Part shown: positions 1 through 12,919 of the stretch, in pieces
How positions within the stretch are numbered: the first letter of the stretch is position 1
How the letters are laid out: each line of letters begins with the position of its first letter
DNA from: Rapana venosa
Lineage: Eukaryota > Mollusca > Gastropoda > Neogastropoda > Muricidae
DNA: 64,000 nt
Assembly (NCBI GenBank): GCA_028751875.1
Contig: CM054141.1
Coordinates: 49,392,516 to 49,456,515, forward strand
Direction: 5' to 3'
Program-made: the position numbers and the translations under genes
Notes under the pieces: model-generated
What the model saw: only the letters and a program-made list of their open reading frames with translations
Databases searched by the model: none
Told to the model about the DNA's origin: nothing

Positions 1-160
1 ATGCTTAGAAAAAAATTCATGTACCTATCATGTGTGTGTGCACACATGCACTTGCAACACACACACACACCCAAGTATGTGAGTGTGCCCAAATGCATGC
101 AGATACACACAAATGTATGCATGTATACACACATGTACACACATATGAATGCAAAAGTTT
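1..160. repeat. AC/TG-rich simple sequence
   Basis: Interrupted runs of CA and ATGTAC-type dinucleotides. The open frames here come from the repeat. It lies downstream of GTPBP8 exon 3, presumably within the next intron of that gene. No coding signal is seen. Confidence 0.7.
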
Positions 161-362
161 TTTCGCATGAGACTATAAACAGAGGCCTCGTGTGCAAATG
201 CACGCAGAGCATCTTGCACACAATTAAATCCTGTTCTGCTTTTTGAAAGAGTTGGCCATTGTGTGCCAGTGGTAACAGATGACAAAATTATACACTGGGA
301 CACGATGTAAAAAAGCACTTGAGTGCTTATTCCATTATTACCAATGTAAAAGAATAAATAAT
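160..362 (+). repeat. SINE family A, 5'-truncated copy
   Basis: The copy begins at the family motif GAGACTATAAAC. It continues through the blocks CATCTTGCACACA, GGCCATTGTGTGCCAG and GACAAAAT, and ends at GTGCTTATTCCATTA followed by AATAAA-rich sequence. The tRNA-like head is missing. Family A recurs about 20 times in this window; complete copies with A and B boxes lie at 20005-20338, 56035-56375 and 63360-63675. Confidence 0.85.
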
Positions 363-423
363 AAATTAAATAAATAAATAAACTGAAAAAAAAACAAACA
401 TAACACTACTAACAGACACACAC

Positions 424-2455
<2,032 letters not shown>

Positions 2456-2970
2456 TTTCTTTTACAAAATCAAAAGATAAATCGGGAGCAAAAAACACAA
2501 TCTACTTTCGCTATCACATTAGCATCGTATGAGTCTATATGACTGATGTCGTGAGAAATCAAAATGAAATACAACTGTCTGCTTCATAAATGCTGAAAAC
2601 AGAATTACTAGCATCCATATGACAACACAAAATGTTTCAACATCTGGATAAATTACTTCTTGGGTTTTTCAAAATGACTTAATCACGCCACATTCGATAA
2701 CCTTGTAGTTCGATACACGCCGAGAAAGGCAGAGCTCGCCATGCATGATACAAGGGAGATCACTTCAGAAGATTTATTTTGTTTTGTTTTTGGTTGTTTC
2801 GTCTTTTTGCCTCAAATCTGAAAAATATTACATCAAGTGCACAACACAACACTACACTACACCAGCCCTGTTACTAAAGGATAGAACTCTCTCCATCTTT
2901 TTGCGCAGCCGTATGCCAATGTCTGGGTCTCGAATGCATCCACGCACACGAAGAACGTACGAACACACAC
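2456..2970. other. GTPBP8 upstream region
   Basis: This is presumed 5'UTR and promoter of GTPBP8, because it lies directly upstream on the minus strand. No convincing TATA or initiator can be assigned by eye. The interval before the SINE fragment at 2970 has no coding potential on either strand. Confidence 0.4.
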
Positions 2971-3057
2971 ACACTGCTCTGCTCTTACGGCGATGCTCTC
3001 TTCCCACGGAATGCAGCCAAATTCCAGGTAGAAATGTGCCGTGACTGAAAGGAGTAT
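2970..3057 (+). repeat. SINE family C, 3' fragment
   Basis: A diverged match to the 3' part of the fuller copy at 35965-36362: a CTCTTACGGCGA-like block, the CTCTC..CC..GGAATGCAGCC segment, and GAAATGTGCCGTGACT near the end. Confidence 0.6.
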
Positions 3058-3127
3058 ATAATACAATACGATATAATATAATATAATATAATATAATATA
3101 ATATAATATAATATAATATAATACAAT
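3058..3127. repeat. (ATAAT)n pentanucleotide array
   Basis: About a dozen tandem copies of the pentamer, degrading into AT-rich flanks. The tyrosine/isoleucine-rich frame on the minus strand is an artefact of the repeat. Confidence 0.9.
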
Positions 3128-3785
3128 TATATATAATATACTATAGGCCTAACAATTATAATACAACGCATTGCAATGCAATACAATTCAATACCGTACA
3201 ATCAGCCCAAAAGTTTATCCATAAATTACATGTGCAGATAATGCGCATAAATATAGCCAGCGTAAGTACTTAAATGACAGTGTTAGTCTTCAGCTATTGC
3301 GAGGACTTTAGGTGTCGCTTATGGCTTTCATAAAGATTATAATAGACCTACATTACACCATTTTTTAACACACACAAAACAAGAAAACGAAGCTAAACAA
3401 TGCTTAAGAGTAAACATGTTCGTAAGAGCAGATGGAGCATTGCCGTACAGTGTCTTATGCAGAAAAATCCATTAATTTTGTTGTATAACAGTTTTGCTTC
3501 GAGAGAAAGGATATTTCCTTCTTTGTATGCAAATACTGTTAATGAGGATGATTTGTTAATAGTGATTTAAATGGCTAAAAAAAAATTAAAACCAACTAAT
3601 GGTTTAAGCACATATTTGCCCACCAGATTCCATAAGCCTCATGTAGAGTAATAATGTATATTAAACTGAATAATTATATGCATAATAGAATAATTTCCTA
3701 GTCTGTAGATCTAAAGGTTTGTTGTGGGTTGTTTTTTTTTCTAAATGGATACAATTACAATTTTGATGCATTATTTGCAGTAAGT
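3128..3785. other. AT-rich interval without recognisable features
   Basis: No open frame with coding character, RNA gene or known repeat was recognised in this stretch. Confidence 0.5.
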
Positions 3786-3789
3786 CTTT

Positions 3790-4335
3790 CCAAATGCTTT
3801 GACTAGGACATATTATTATCTATTGTTATGCCTAAAACTTTGTAATTGACCATTTCCTCAACTTCTACATTAGAAATATAAAGAGCATGTAATGTCTGAG
3901 TAAGATTCTGACGCTTTTGTCTATTTGTGACCAACATAAATTTAGTCTTATGGGGTGAATAGCAATGTGGTTCAAGTGTGTCTATCGAATAAGGTAGTTT
4001 ATACTTTTACCATGGTATTATAAAGTTCATGAGCATTAGAGTTAGCTATTTCTAAGATGGTGCCATCAGCAAACATTTTACACAGAGCTCCTATGAATTT
4101 AGAAAGATCATTGATATACAATAAGAACAGCAAAGGACCTTAAACAGAACCTTGAGGAACATCATAAACATTCGGAAAAAATCGAGAAAGATGCGTTTTA
4201 AGATACTTTCTGCTATCAGAAAGAAATAATGATAGTAATTTGCGAGTAATGAGCGATAGTTTGTAAGCTGTTAGCCTTTTTAAAGAAGTTTATTACTTAT
4301 AACATTAAATGCTTTAGCAAAATCGAACGAGAGAG
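3790..4335 (-). pseudogene. Decayed non-LTR retrotransposon reverse transcriptase fragment
   Basis: Read on the minus strand, the conserved RT blocks appear in order. First comes DFAKAFN..SNKLL (palm motif A). Then come VPQGSV, an in-frame stop, and GPLLFLLYINDL (motif B), followed by FADGTIL, where FADD is expected (motif C). Last comes NYKVLGITIDNNMS (thumb entry). Several stop codons and the D-to-G change in the catalytic box show it is dead. The pattern fits CR1/Jockey-type LINEs; the exact clade is uncertain. A SINE A copy follows immediately. Confidence 0.8.
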
Positions 4336-4346
4336 ATATCTTTTAT

Positions 4347-4797
<451 letters not shown>

Positions 4798-5099
4798 TTT
4801 TATTGAAGGGGGAAAAGTACACATCATGGCTTTATTTTGACATCCAGCCCTCAGTCAAGGAAACTTAATAATAAAAAGTCAAAGAAAGAAATAAATGCAG
4901 ATGTGTAAAAGAATCAACGTTGCAGTAATATCCATAAAAGTTCGGGATGGGGTGGGAAAGCCCCGGGGGCACCAAACTGAACCAAAACAACATTCCACTT
5001 GAATAGAGTAATCTTTTTTTTTAAGTATAATAAAAGCAAATGATAACGACGATGATAATAGTAATAATAGTAGTAATGACAATATTAATAATCGGAAGA

Positions 5100-5112
5100 A
5101 GAAGAAAAAGAA

Positions 5113-5168
<56 letters not shown>

Positions 5169-5194
5169 AAAAGGAAGGCAAGAAACAATAATAA

Positions 5195-5243
<49 letters not shown>

Positions 5244-5325
5244 AGAGAGAGAGAAGCAGACAGACAGACAGAACAGACAGACAGACAGACAGACAGACAG
5301 AGACAGAGAGAGAGAGGAGCTACAA
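5100..5325. repeat. Compound microsatellite (AGT)n, (GA)n, (GACA)n
   Basis: (AGT)n lies at about 5112-5168, (GA)n at about 5200-5255 and (GACA)n at about 5260-5305. The frame that runs through these into the LINE at 5335 is coincidental. Confidence 0.95.
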
Positions 5326-5334
5326 GTAAACATG

Positions 5335-6180
5335 CAGCACCTCATGCATGTAGTGTTACTCCTGAAAATCTGCCTTCTCTCCTGACAAATATGGCCCACT
5401 GCTTTGAAGATATTAAAAACTGGATGACACAGAACAAATTACAGCTAAATGCAGATAAAACCGTAGCCATGCTTGTAGGGACCAAACACAAACTCCCTTC
5501 CATTACAACAGCTTCAATAGAACTCTGCAATACATCAGTCCTTCTATCCACTGCTGTGAAGTATCTAGGTGTCATTATCCACAACACACTCTCTATGAAC
5601 AAATTCATCACCCAGACCTGTCAATCGTGCTACTATCAATTACGGCGTATTAGTGCTATTCGAAAGTACCTGTCCACCGATGCAACAGCCCAAACTTGTC
5701 ACTTCTCTCATTCTTTCACGTCTGGACTATTGCAATTCTCTTTTGTCTGGTCTTCCAGCATCACCTATCCACTCCCTTCAACGTATACAAAACTCCGCAG
5801 CTCGACTAGTTCTCAGAAAGAAAAAATCTGAGCACATTACCCCTCTTTTGTAATCTCTCCACTGGCTGCCTGTGCCACAGCGAGTAAATTATAAGATCAG
5901 TACCCTCTGTTACAAATGTCTCCACAAAACTGCACCCTCCTACCTCTGTGAATGTCTTAACCTGTACACTCCTTCACGTTCCCTCCGCTCTACTGCAGAT
6001 ACCTAGTGCCTAGGAATACCTAGATTCAACCAATCCACTGTTGGCCACCCCTCTTTCTCTATTTCGGGTTCATCTACCTGGAATGAGCTCCCTCTCTCTC
6101 TCTTCCCAGAAACCTAGCTATGACACTTTTAAATCCAGCCTCAAGACATATCTATTTCAAACCTAAGATCCTCCCCCCCC
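5335..6180 (+). pseudogene. CR1-like LINE, 3' part of ORF2 (RT thumb to C-terminus), frameshifted
   Basis: Three overlapping frames give the conserved 3' half of a CR1-type reverse transcriptase. The first has DIKNWMTQNKLQLNADKT and a VKYLGVIIHNTLSM segment. The second has LSTDATAQ. After a frame change come [18 protein letters not shown] and [10 protein letters not shown], then a stop and SLHWLPV. The end reads STWNELPLSL. At least two frameshifts and several stops are present. The catalytic FADD box is upstream of the break and missing, so this is a 5'-truncated dead copy. The sequence to about 6420 is probably its 3'UTR. Confidence 0.88.
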
Positions 6181-6459
6181 TCCCCCATCTGTTTCATATC
6201 AGAGCTATCCCATGTTCACTAACCCATGCCCTATCACCCTGCTAAAGTATACGACCTGTGTGAGTGTGTGTGTGCTTTTGAAAAACATTTGACTATTTAC
6301 ATTTTATTTCATAGATTTTGTCTGCAGCCCACCATGTTTGTAAATATCTGTTTGTTTAAACTATTGATTATTTATCATTGATTGCATGACTGTGTAAGAT
6401 TAGGTTGAATGCATACGCATGCGCTTTGATTTGTCTTTGCAAGATATAGCCCTATATGA

Positions 6460-6508
6460 GTTCCATTTATTATTATTATTATTATTTATGACGACCAGAT
6501 CAGAGAGA

Positions 6509-6556
<48 letters not shown>
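6460..6556. repeat. (ATT)n and (GA)n microsatellites
   Basis: A short ATT run is followed by about 50 bp of GA with one ATGA interruption. It separates the CR1-like remnant from the possible exon at 6557. Confidence 0.9.
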
Positions 6557-6557
<1 letters not shown>

Positions 6558-6762
6558 TGAACTCTTTGTCAATAACTCATCGTCTTGTTAGTGTAGCACG
6601 TGGAGAAGTGACCACTTTGCTCAGGGAGGGTGGCTACATGTTGGCAAGCCTTCCCGCTGTTTTCATTCGACGCCTGATGGTAGCCGAGACAAGTCGTGTG
6701 TGTGACAACTGGGCGAATTTTGCCCTGTCGCCGCCCGGTCATTTCAACTACAGAAGACAGGT
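6557..6762 (+). other. Candidate 5' exon ending at a consensus donor
   Basis: A short stretch of higher GC with several CpGs that does not resemble the repeats around it. It ends CTACAGAAGACAG followed by GTAACTATG, an acceptable donor. One frame stays open throughout and includes an internal ATG at 6637, but I recognise no protein in it. It could be an untranslated or short coding first exon of a plus-strand transcript that continues to the exon-like modules at 11260 and 12129. This is inference; transcript evidence is needed. Confidence 0.25.
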
Positions 6763-6894
6763 AACTATGTTTGTTCTGTCAATGTTACCCGTGATTGTTC
6801 CTACATGGTTAAACAAAACGTATTGTAACGCAGGAAGATAGGTAAAATATTTGTTGCATTCTAACATCTTGAAAGAGGTGAAGTTGAACTGAAT

Positions 6895-6985
6895 ACCACA
6901 TCAGTCACGGCAGATTTCTCTGCACAAAATTCGGACTGATCCTTCCAGGGAGAGCGCCTCGCCACAAGAGCAACGCCGCCCATAA
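6895..6985 (-). repeat. SINE family C, 3' fragment
   Basis: Carries CAGTCACGGCAGATTTCTC, the CCAGGGAGAGCGCCTCG block and AAGAGCAACGCCGCCCAT. This is the reverse complement of the 3' half of the element at 35965-36362. Confidence 0.8.
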
Positions 6986-7388
6986 TTATATTTTTCTCGT
7001 TCGCAAGCATTTGTTTCCCCTTTGGATCGCTGTCTCACCTTAAGGGAAGAGTTCCATATGTCCCCCCCTCTTGTGACTTGACATCTCCCTTAACTGTTTG
7101 GGGAGTCCTCAAGCACTGGACTGAAGTTTTCAGGTAGTGTGCCCTTGTGAGTTGAGCCTGGCAGAGCTCCACTCTCTTCAGGTTGTAGGATGTAAGCTCG
7201 GTATGTTCGTTATCTCACTCCATCTGCCATGAATAGCCTGGACACCCCGCACTTCTACTGAAGATGGATTTTTTTTTAAAGTGTGCCATAACTGTCATGT
7301 ACACCATGCCAGGGAATCTGACACTGGACCTCGGGTTTTGGCGTCATGTGAAGACATTGTTGGGGAATGAAGATGAAACTAGGCATCT

Positions 7389-7608
7389 AAGGATGGGACG
7401 CTATAGCCGAGTGGTTAAAACCGTTTGACTTCGATCACATGTGTCCGTGAAGTCGTAGGTTCGAATCTCGGTGGCTTCGTCAACCGCTCAGACAGTAACG
7501 ACTGTGTCAAAAAAGCGAAAATGCATTGCGCTGCTGTTAAATGCTCAAGTCCGGCCCAATGCATCTGACTTCAGCGTGGCAGAGAATGGTTCTCTTTTAA
7601 GTCTTTCT

Positions 7609-7652
<44 letters not shown>

Positions 7653-8105
7653 GGAGGTTAGAGTGGACCAAGAAGGCAGAAAATAGAAGGTGGCAGAGAA
7701 AAAGAACAAGGCAGAAGCAAAGAGGGATAGAAAAGAGGCGATTCCTAGCACTAAACTTCCAGCAGGTGGAGATGCTATTTATACCGATAGCCCCCCCCCC
7801 TTTCGCCTGCCCATGGGGGAGTCTGATAAATTAATGGTGGATAGTTTTACCATCTCCCAGGTCTGCCAGTGGCTTAAATTCCTTCATGTATATACACATA
7901 CAGAAATCATTTATGCACATTTAAGATCCCGTATTCAAGTCAGTGTTTGATGGTTTAGGGAAACCCAAAATAACCAGCACACATCCCCGAAGTCGGAATA
8001 GGGCTACCTTAATGGTGGGCAAGAAAATAATGGTCGCATTAATATGCAGAATCTTACCATTGGTGAACCTGGGAGCTCTAGCCCAGGAACAAAAACAACA
8101 AAAAC
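7389..8105 (+). repeat. SINE family B (tRNA-derived), interrupted by inserted sequence
   Basis: The head has an A-box-like TATAGCCGAGTGGTTAAA and a B-box-like GGTTCGAATCT, as in a tRNA-derived pol III promoter. The body resumes near 7835 with ATCTCCCAGGTCTGCCAG, then TTAAGATCCCGTATTCAAGTC. The tail is CCCCGAAGTCGGAATAGGGC...GGTGGGC...GGGAGCTCTAGCCCAGGAAC and ends in AAC repeats. About 340 bp between 7480 and 7830, including a poly-G run, interrupt head and body. The head looks like a type II (Leu/Ser) tRNA. The family resembles widespread molluscan tRNA-SINEs; I cannot name it. Confidence 0.75.
7609..7651. repeat. Poly-G homopolymer (about 43 nt)
   Basis: An uninterrupted G run inside the SINE B interruption. 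The length may be inexact, since long homopolymers are error-prone in sequencing. Confidence 0.9.
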
Positions 8106-8233
8106 CCATAAGATTAATTGAAGGTGAGGGAGGGGTGGGGTGGGGGTGTGCTCACACTCTTGAGCAGAAATAAGAAGTGGTTCATTTTGCTGCTTTCACA
8201 TGACAAGTTGATGTTCTTAGCACTAGGTTAGTT

Positions 8234-8234
<1 letters not shown>

Positions 8235-8284
<50 letters not shown>
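8235..8284. repeat. Poly-C homopolymer (about 50 nt)
   Basis: An uninterrupted C run about 580 bp from the poly-G run at 7609. The two are complementary on the same strand. Confidence 0.9.
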
Positions 8285-8289
8285 TTTCT

Positions 8290-9455
8290 GTGGACTTGAT
8301 TTGTTTCAAAAGAAGCATTGTTTACTGAAGCTAGGATACTTTTTTGCACCCATCGGCCACTTTTAAGCCAGAGAGAAAGGGATAAGAATTCAGCTGGGTG
8401 AAGAACAAAAAAGTGTCAACGGACGTGTTTGCCATAAATTTGTACACATTGAAAGGCTCAAATGTACAACTGTAGGAGATGAAAACCAGCATGTCCAGTA
8501 TTGCTCGTCACTGATTGGTCAAAAATGGGCCTACCTTGAATTGAGCAGAGGTAGCCTAGGCCTAATGAGAGTTACCGTTCCTTCACACGTGACATCTAGG
8601 GGGACCATTGCAGTGATAATCGCGGTGAGTGCAAATGCAGACATTTCCAAGTAATTTCATTTGGAAGAATGGTAGACTTGGCGGCCTTCCATATGGAAAC
8701 CGGAGCATGCGGTCTTATACTCGGGCGGTTTTATGGCGTGTAAGCTTGGTTTCCTGTTGGCATTTAGCTGTTTTTCAAAGTCCTAAGCGTAAAAGTCGAT
8801 GTATGGTCTGCACCGGCTGCACCCCTGATTAGGCTAACAAGCTGAAGGAAGCATTTGACACAAAATTTAGGCCGGCCCTTTTGATGTAACATTCGTTATC
8901 TTTAATCAGCATAAATCTCCATGCCTTCTCAGATCAAGTTGTGAGAAACCGTGGACCAAACTGTCAGGTACCCTGTACACCTTGTACAGTTATAAAGTGA
9001 TGCAAATAATGGTTCAAAAAGTCTGCTAGTGTTCATGAGCAGGGGTGAGGCTGGTGCAAGAAAAGAATGCTTCTGGCGTTTTTTTCTGCAGAAATAACCC
9101 AGGTGCATGTCAAAAAAACCCCAAAACCCCTGAAAAAATGACTGGAAATGTCAAGTGGGAGCCATACCAATACAATAACCAAAGCTCGCCCACTCTTGTG
9201 TGGGCAAAATGTTTGTGTATACAAGTTTACAAGGGCCTTAAATGTAGCACCTCACTAGATTGTGGAAATTCTCATCACAGCGGAGGCTTGTAAGTTGTAG
9301 CTACCCTCATGCTGGTTCAGTAATTGTTGCAGTATGTTGGGTGTTATGCTACTTTACATATATTATGATTGAATTGGTTGTTGCAACATAGGCCTATATT
9401 TATATAATAGTAATAAAGTAATATAGCATGCTGAAAGTTGCAATAGGGTAGATGG
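8290..9455. other. Non-repetitive interval without a recognisable gene
   Basis: No homology was recognised. A possible donor (AATCGCG followed by GTGAGT) sits at about 8620 after moderately CpG-containing sequence and could end an alternative first exon. The short open frames have no coding character I can defend. Confidence 0.35.
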
Positions 9456-9460
9456 GTGGC

Positions 9461-9630
9461 TTTGAAACTTGAAAATACAGTTAGCCGGGTCCCATATATA
9501 TTATATGCCAGGCTAACAGGTAACAGAGCTAGATGCTCGTTTTCGCATTCAAGAAAAAAAAAATCTTTTTTTTTTTAGCCTAGCATATAATATATATGGG
9601 ACCCGGCTAACTGTATTTTCAAGTTTCAAA
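9461..9630. repeat. Near-perfect inverted repeat, 55-bp arms with 60-bp loop
   Basis: The left arm is 9461-9515 and the right arm 9576-9630. Reverse-complementing the right arm reproduces the left arm with a single C/T mismatch. The arms start TTTGAAACTTGAAAATACAG and contain GGGTCCCATATATATTATA. The loop includes A10 and T-rich tracts. No target-site duplication flanks it. It could be a foldback or MITE-like element, or a long hairpin RNA locus. Confidence 0.92.
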
Positions 9631-9639
9631 ACTAGTTTT

Positions 9640-10850
9640 AGATGAACGTCAGTAGGCCTAATACTGTAATAGTAATACAGAAAAATGGGCAAAGCATCAC
9701 TAAAGATTCACATTGTTCAAAATGGCTACCACCAACCATGAACAGCTCATGCTAACACTTTTTTGTGTGGGTATGATTTCTTTGCTGATGCAAACGTAGA
9801 AGAGTTGGAGGTAAACATATATACTTAGCTTGAAAAACTGAAGCTTATTGGGGATCTCAAGAGACTTAGTTGAGGACCAAACTGACAGTGACACTTGAAT
9901 TTGAAAAATGCTCATTTCAGTTGGAGTAGTGATGGGGGTGAAGGTACTGGATCGGTATCTTTGTGGTGTGTCAAAAGTTCACCGACTTGCGGTGCAGATT
10001 TTGATAACGAATTTTAAGTCATCAGATTTTGGATTTTGGGGGTGTATTTTGTTATGATGACGAAGTGATAATATACTGAGCAAGTAATTAATAAATGTGT
10101 GATGAACAAAGCCTCATTAGCAGTAACCCCCTATTATTTTTTTGTCACTCATTTTGGGGTTGTTTTTTTTGGTCTTTTTTCCCCTTTGGTATTGATCAAG
10201 AATTTTGTGATGGGTAAGCAGTTTTTGTTGGAAGTGTTTAAGCAAAAATGTGTGTGTGTGTGTGTATTTTGAGCCAGTGTTGTGGTTTTTTATGAGTGTG
10301 TTGAGATTGTGTATGCTTTGTTGTGGTCTGTGTATATAATTTAAATTATATAACCCCCCCGAACTGTAATGTCTTATGTAGGAGTAGATTTTTTTTTACC
10401 TGGAAGGCTGGATTAATTGAACTTGTCCACATACCTCATATGTCTGCAGCTTTACTAGTACTTGAGTCTTTGTGATCAGATTCAGAGACACTAGCATCTA
10501 GTAGGGACTGAATAAATATCCATGGTTTTTTTGGTAGAGTATAATAATCTTTACATGCACTGTACCCGAAAAAAACAAAACCCACCAAAAACCCTGCTGT
10601 ACCACATTTCTTCCAGGTGTGTAAGTTACTATTGGATACTGACCCCCTAAAATTGTTCATGTTGCTCTCTGTTCAGTTTTGAACAACCATCATTCAACAT
10701 GTGCTATTCAAATATGCATGCCAAAACAAGTAATATGAAAATTATATGACTGTTTTTGTATGTTAATTCACCAGTGGCAGCATATTGTATAGTAGTAAAG
10801 AATAACACCAGTGTGAGGGTTAACAATTCCTTTTGTATTTTTATACCACT
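9640..10850. other. Unassigned interval
   Basis: AT-rich sequence with a short (TG)n near 10248. I see no gene, RNA or known repeat. Confidence 0.4.
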
Positions 10851-10854
10851 TTGT

Positions 10855-10940
10855 CATGACAGATTTCTCTGCGTGAAGTTTGGGCCGCTCTCCCTGGGGA
10901 GAGCGCATTGCCACAAGAGCAGCGCCACCCATTGGAATGT
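10855..10940 (-). repeat. SINE family C, 3' fragment
   Basis: TGACAGATTTCTCTGCGTGAA, CTCTCCCTGGGGAGAGCGCAT and AAGAGCAGCGCCACCCAT match the reverse complement of the 3' half of the family C copy at 35965-36362. Confidence 0.85.
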
Positions 10941-11259
10941 TAGCTTACAAAATCAACCAGTAATGTATGTGTGTGTGTGCATGCAAGTGCATGTATAATT
11001 TGGGTATCATTGTATGCATGCACATGCGTTTGACTTTTTTTTAGTGGGAAAAGTTTGATGCAGTATCTGTAGGTTTCATCCTGGTGATATGGCCTTTGTG
11101 GTTGGTAAGGCTATAAACACAAAATGGAAGTGTCACCAAAACTATGAAAAAAGCTACTATAGAGAAAGACTTATTTGAATTTAATGCTGGTGAGTGCATT
11201 TGTCTATTACCTAGGTAGTTTTTGTTCAACCCAACTGAGATCCAATTGTTTTCTTTCAG

Positions 11260-11345
11260 AATGCATGCCGGTAGCATCTCAAGAAATCTTTTCAAGACAA
11301 AACATGAAAACAGACAACGGTGGACATTGTGAAGAACATAAACAG
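11260..11345 (+). other. Exon-like module, copy 1
   Basis: Bounded by the acceptor TTTTCTTTCAG and the donor CAG/GTAAG. It aligns with the module at 12129-12221, including the preceding GTGAGTG...TAGTTTTTGTTC...CCAATTGTTTTC stretch, but its internal sequence has diverged. Both copies are preceded by a second donor-like GGTGAGTG about 75-80 bp upstream. This copy lacks the open frame of copy 2 and may be a decayed or alternative exon. Confidence 0.35.
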
Positions 11346-11666
11346 GTAAGCTGAGTACAGGAACCTGCCAAGATAGTTCTAATGGGATTTAATATCATTA
11401 TGAACGGATAATACAAAAAAACATACTCTATATTTTTCATCCTATGAAAAACCAATTGTACATACATGTATACATTATATTTCCTCAGATGTTCTTGTGA
11501 ATTTTTTTTTCATTTATTACTACTTGACCGTTTTCTATTAAAAGCGCTCAGATATGCTGTGATTATCTATTGACAACTGATGGAAAGACTGAAACCAAAA
11601 CTCATTACCACACTTCATTTAGTTGCTGTGTGTGATTGGATGCCTGCACACATGCACGCATGATGC

Positions 11667-11709
11667 TTGCATGCACACACACCACAAAAACGCACATGCA
11701 CACACACAC

Positions 11710-11749
<40 letters not shown>

Positions 11750-11755
11750 CCCCAG
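11667..11755. repeat. CA and CT microsatellite
   Basis: CA-rich sequence followed by (CT)n ending in CCCTCCCCCAGG. A much longer CA/CT tract occupies 12480-12835 after the second module copy. Confidence 0.9.
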
Positions 11756-12128
11756 GCCAAGAGATGTATGTACCAGTTATTTACTGATGGAATTCAAGTG
11801 CCAGGGCTTAGATAAAAAAATGTTCAAAATGTTTTGTTGTCTTCATCCAATGAAAACTTAAGCATAGCGACATGTACTCCCTATTATAGGAGGAAAAACA
11901 ACTTTTCAGTGGGACAGTGGCTGCCTAAGACAGCCCTTGCTGGCCTAATCTCTGAAAGGTGAATGAGTGTCATGATATAGGCATGAGATGGAATGTGAGC
12001 TTGGTATTATTGAAGCTGTGATAGGAAAACTACAGGGTGAATTTGAATTTAAAGTTGGTGAGTGTCTGTTTGTCTGCGATCTTGTAGTTTTTGTTCCGTC
12101 CAGCTAAGACCTGATTGTTTCCTTTCAG

Positions 12129-12221
12129 CCTGCATGCCGGCATCATGCCAGTGGTGTGTTCAGCTGACAGCAAAACGGGGAAGTCGAGGAAGGTGGACAC
12201 GGGCAAGGGGCCTACAAACAG
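12129..12221 (+). CDS. Candidate first coding exon (exon-like module, copy 2)
   Basis: The acceptor TTTCCTTTCAG at 12118-12128 and the donor CAG/GTAAGT at 12222 are both strong. From the ATG at 12145 an open frame of 25 codons runs to the donor, reading MPVVCSADSKTGKSRK and continuing Lys/Gly/Thr-rich, with two bases carried over. A second ATG, at 12133, is open in another frame. I do not recognise the peptide. The polar, basic composition and the strong splice sites favour a real exon. No downstream exon could be assigned. Confidence 0.35.
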
Positions 12222-12479
12222 GTAAGTTTGATTCATTCAAAAACCTGTAGTGTAATAATTCATCAGTTGATATGGTTTATTGTTAATAATAAAAGGTAAA
12301 GAAAACTCAATCCAACACATTTTTCATATGATTGGAAACCACTTTTTATGCATTTGACTGTGTAGTGGTCTCAGTCAACTGATGGGAAGACGGAACTAAG
12401 TCATGTACCTTTTTGATTTAGTGTGTTCAGTTGTATACCTGCACATGCAAGCATACATGTACACGTGCACACAAATGCA

Positions 12480-12757
12480 CATGCATACACACACACGCAC
12501 ACACTCTCTTCGCACATGCTCTGTTGCGCTTGTCTGCACCTTGTCAACACGAATACACTCGCACACCACACACATGAAACGCAAACATACATTCAGACAC
12601 AAACCCACACACACACGCACTCTCTCTCTCTCTTTTCTCCCTCTCTGTCAACATGAATGCACTCAGACACACACCACACACAAAACACATACATACAGAC
12701 ACAAACTACACACACACACTCCTCTCTCACTCTCTCTCTTTCTCCGTCTTTCTCTCA

Positions 12758-12794
<37 letters not shown>

Positions 12795-12835
12795 TCTCTC
12801 TCTCTCGCATGCACACATGCACACACACAGATATT
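12480..12835. repeat. CA- and CT-rich compound microsatellite
   Basis: Alternating (CA)n and (CT)n with ACACGCACAC and GAATGCACTCAGACAC units repeated. Frames across it are artefacts. Confidence 0.9.
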
Positions 12836-12919
12836 CTCACACAACAAATGCTTTTAAATGAGACAAATGTCATGGTATTTTACCCATTATGTTTGTCTGT
12901 GTTATCAGATCTATACTTC

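Noticed and set aside
5040..5831. Single 263-codon gene
   Set aside because: The first 100 codons are microsatellite; only the later part is protein-derived, and it belongs to a frameshifted CR1-like LINE.
7394..7480. tRNA-Leu/Ser-like gene
   Set aside because: The A and B boxes belong to a SINE B element whose body and tail follow after an interruption. There is no clean acceptor stem or terminator.
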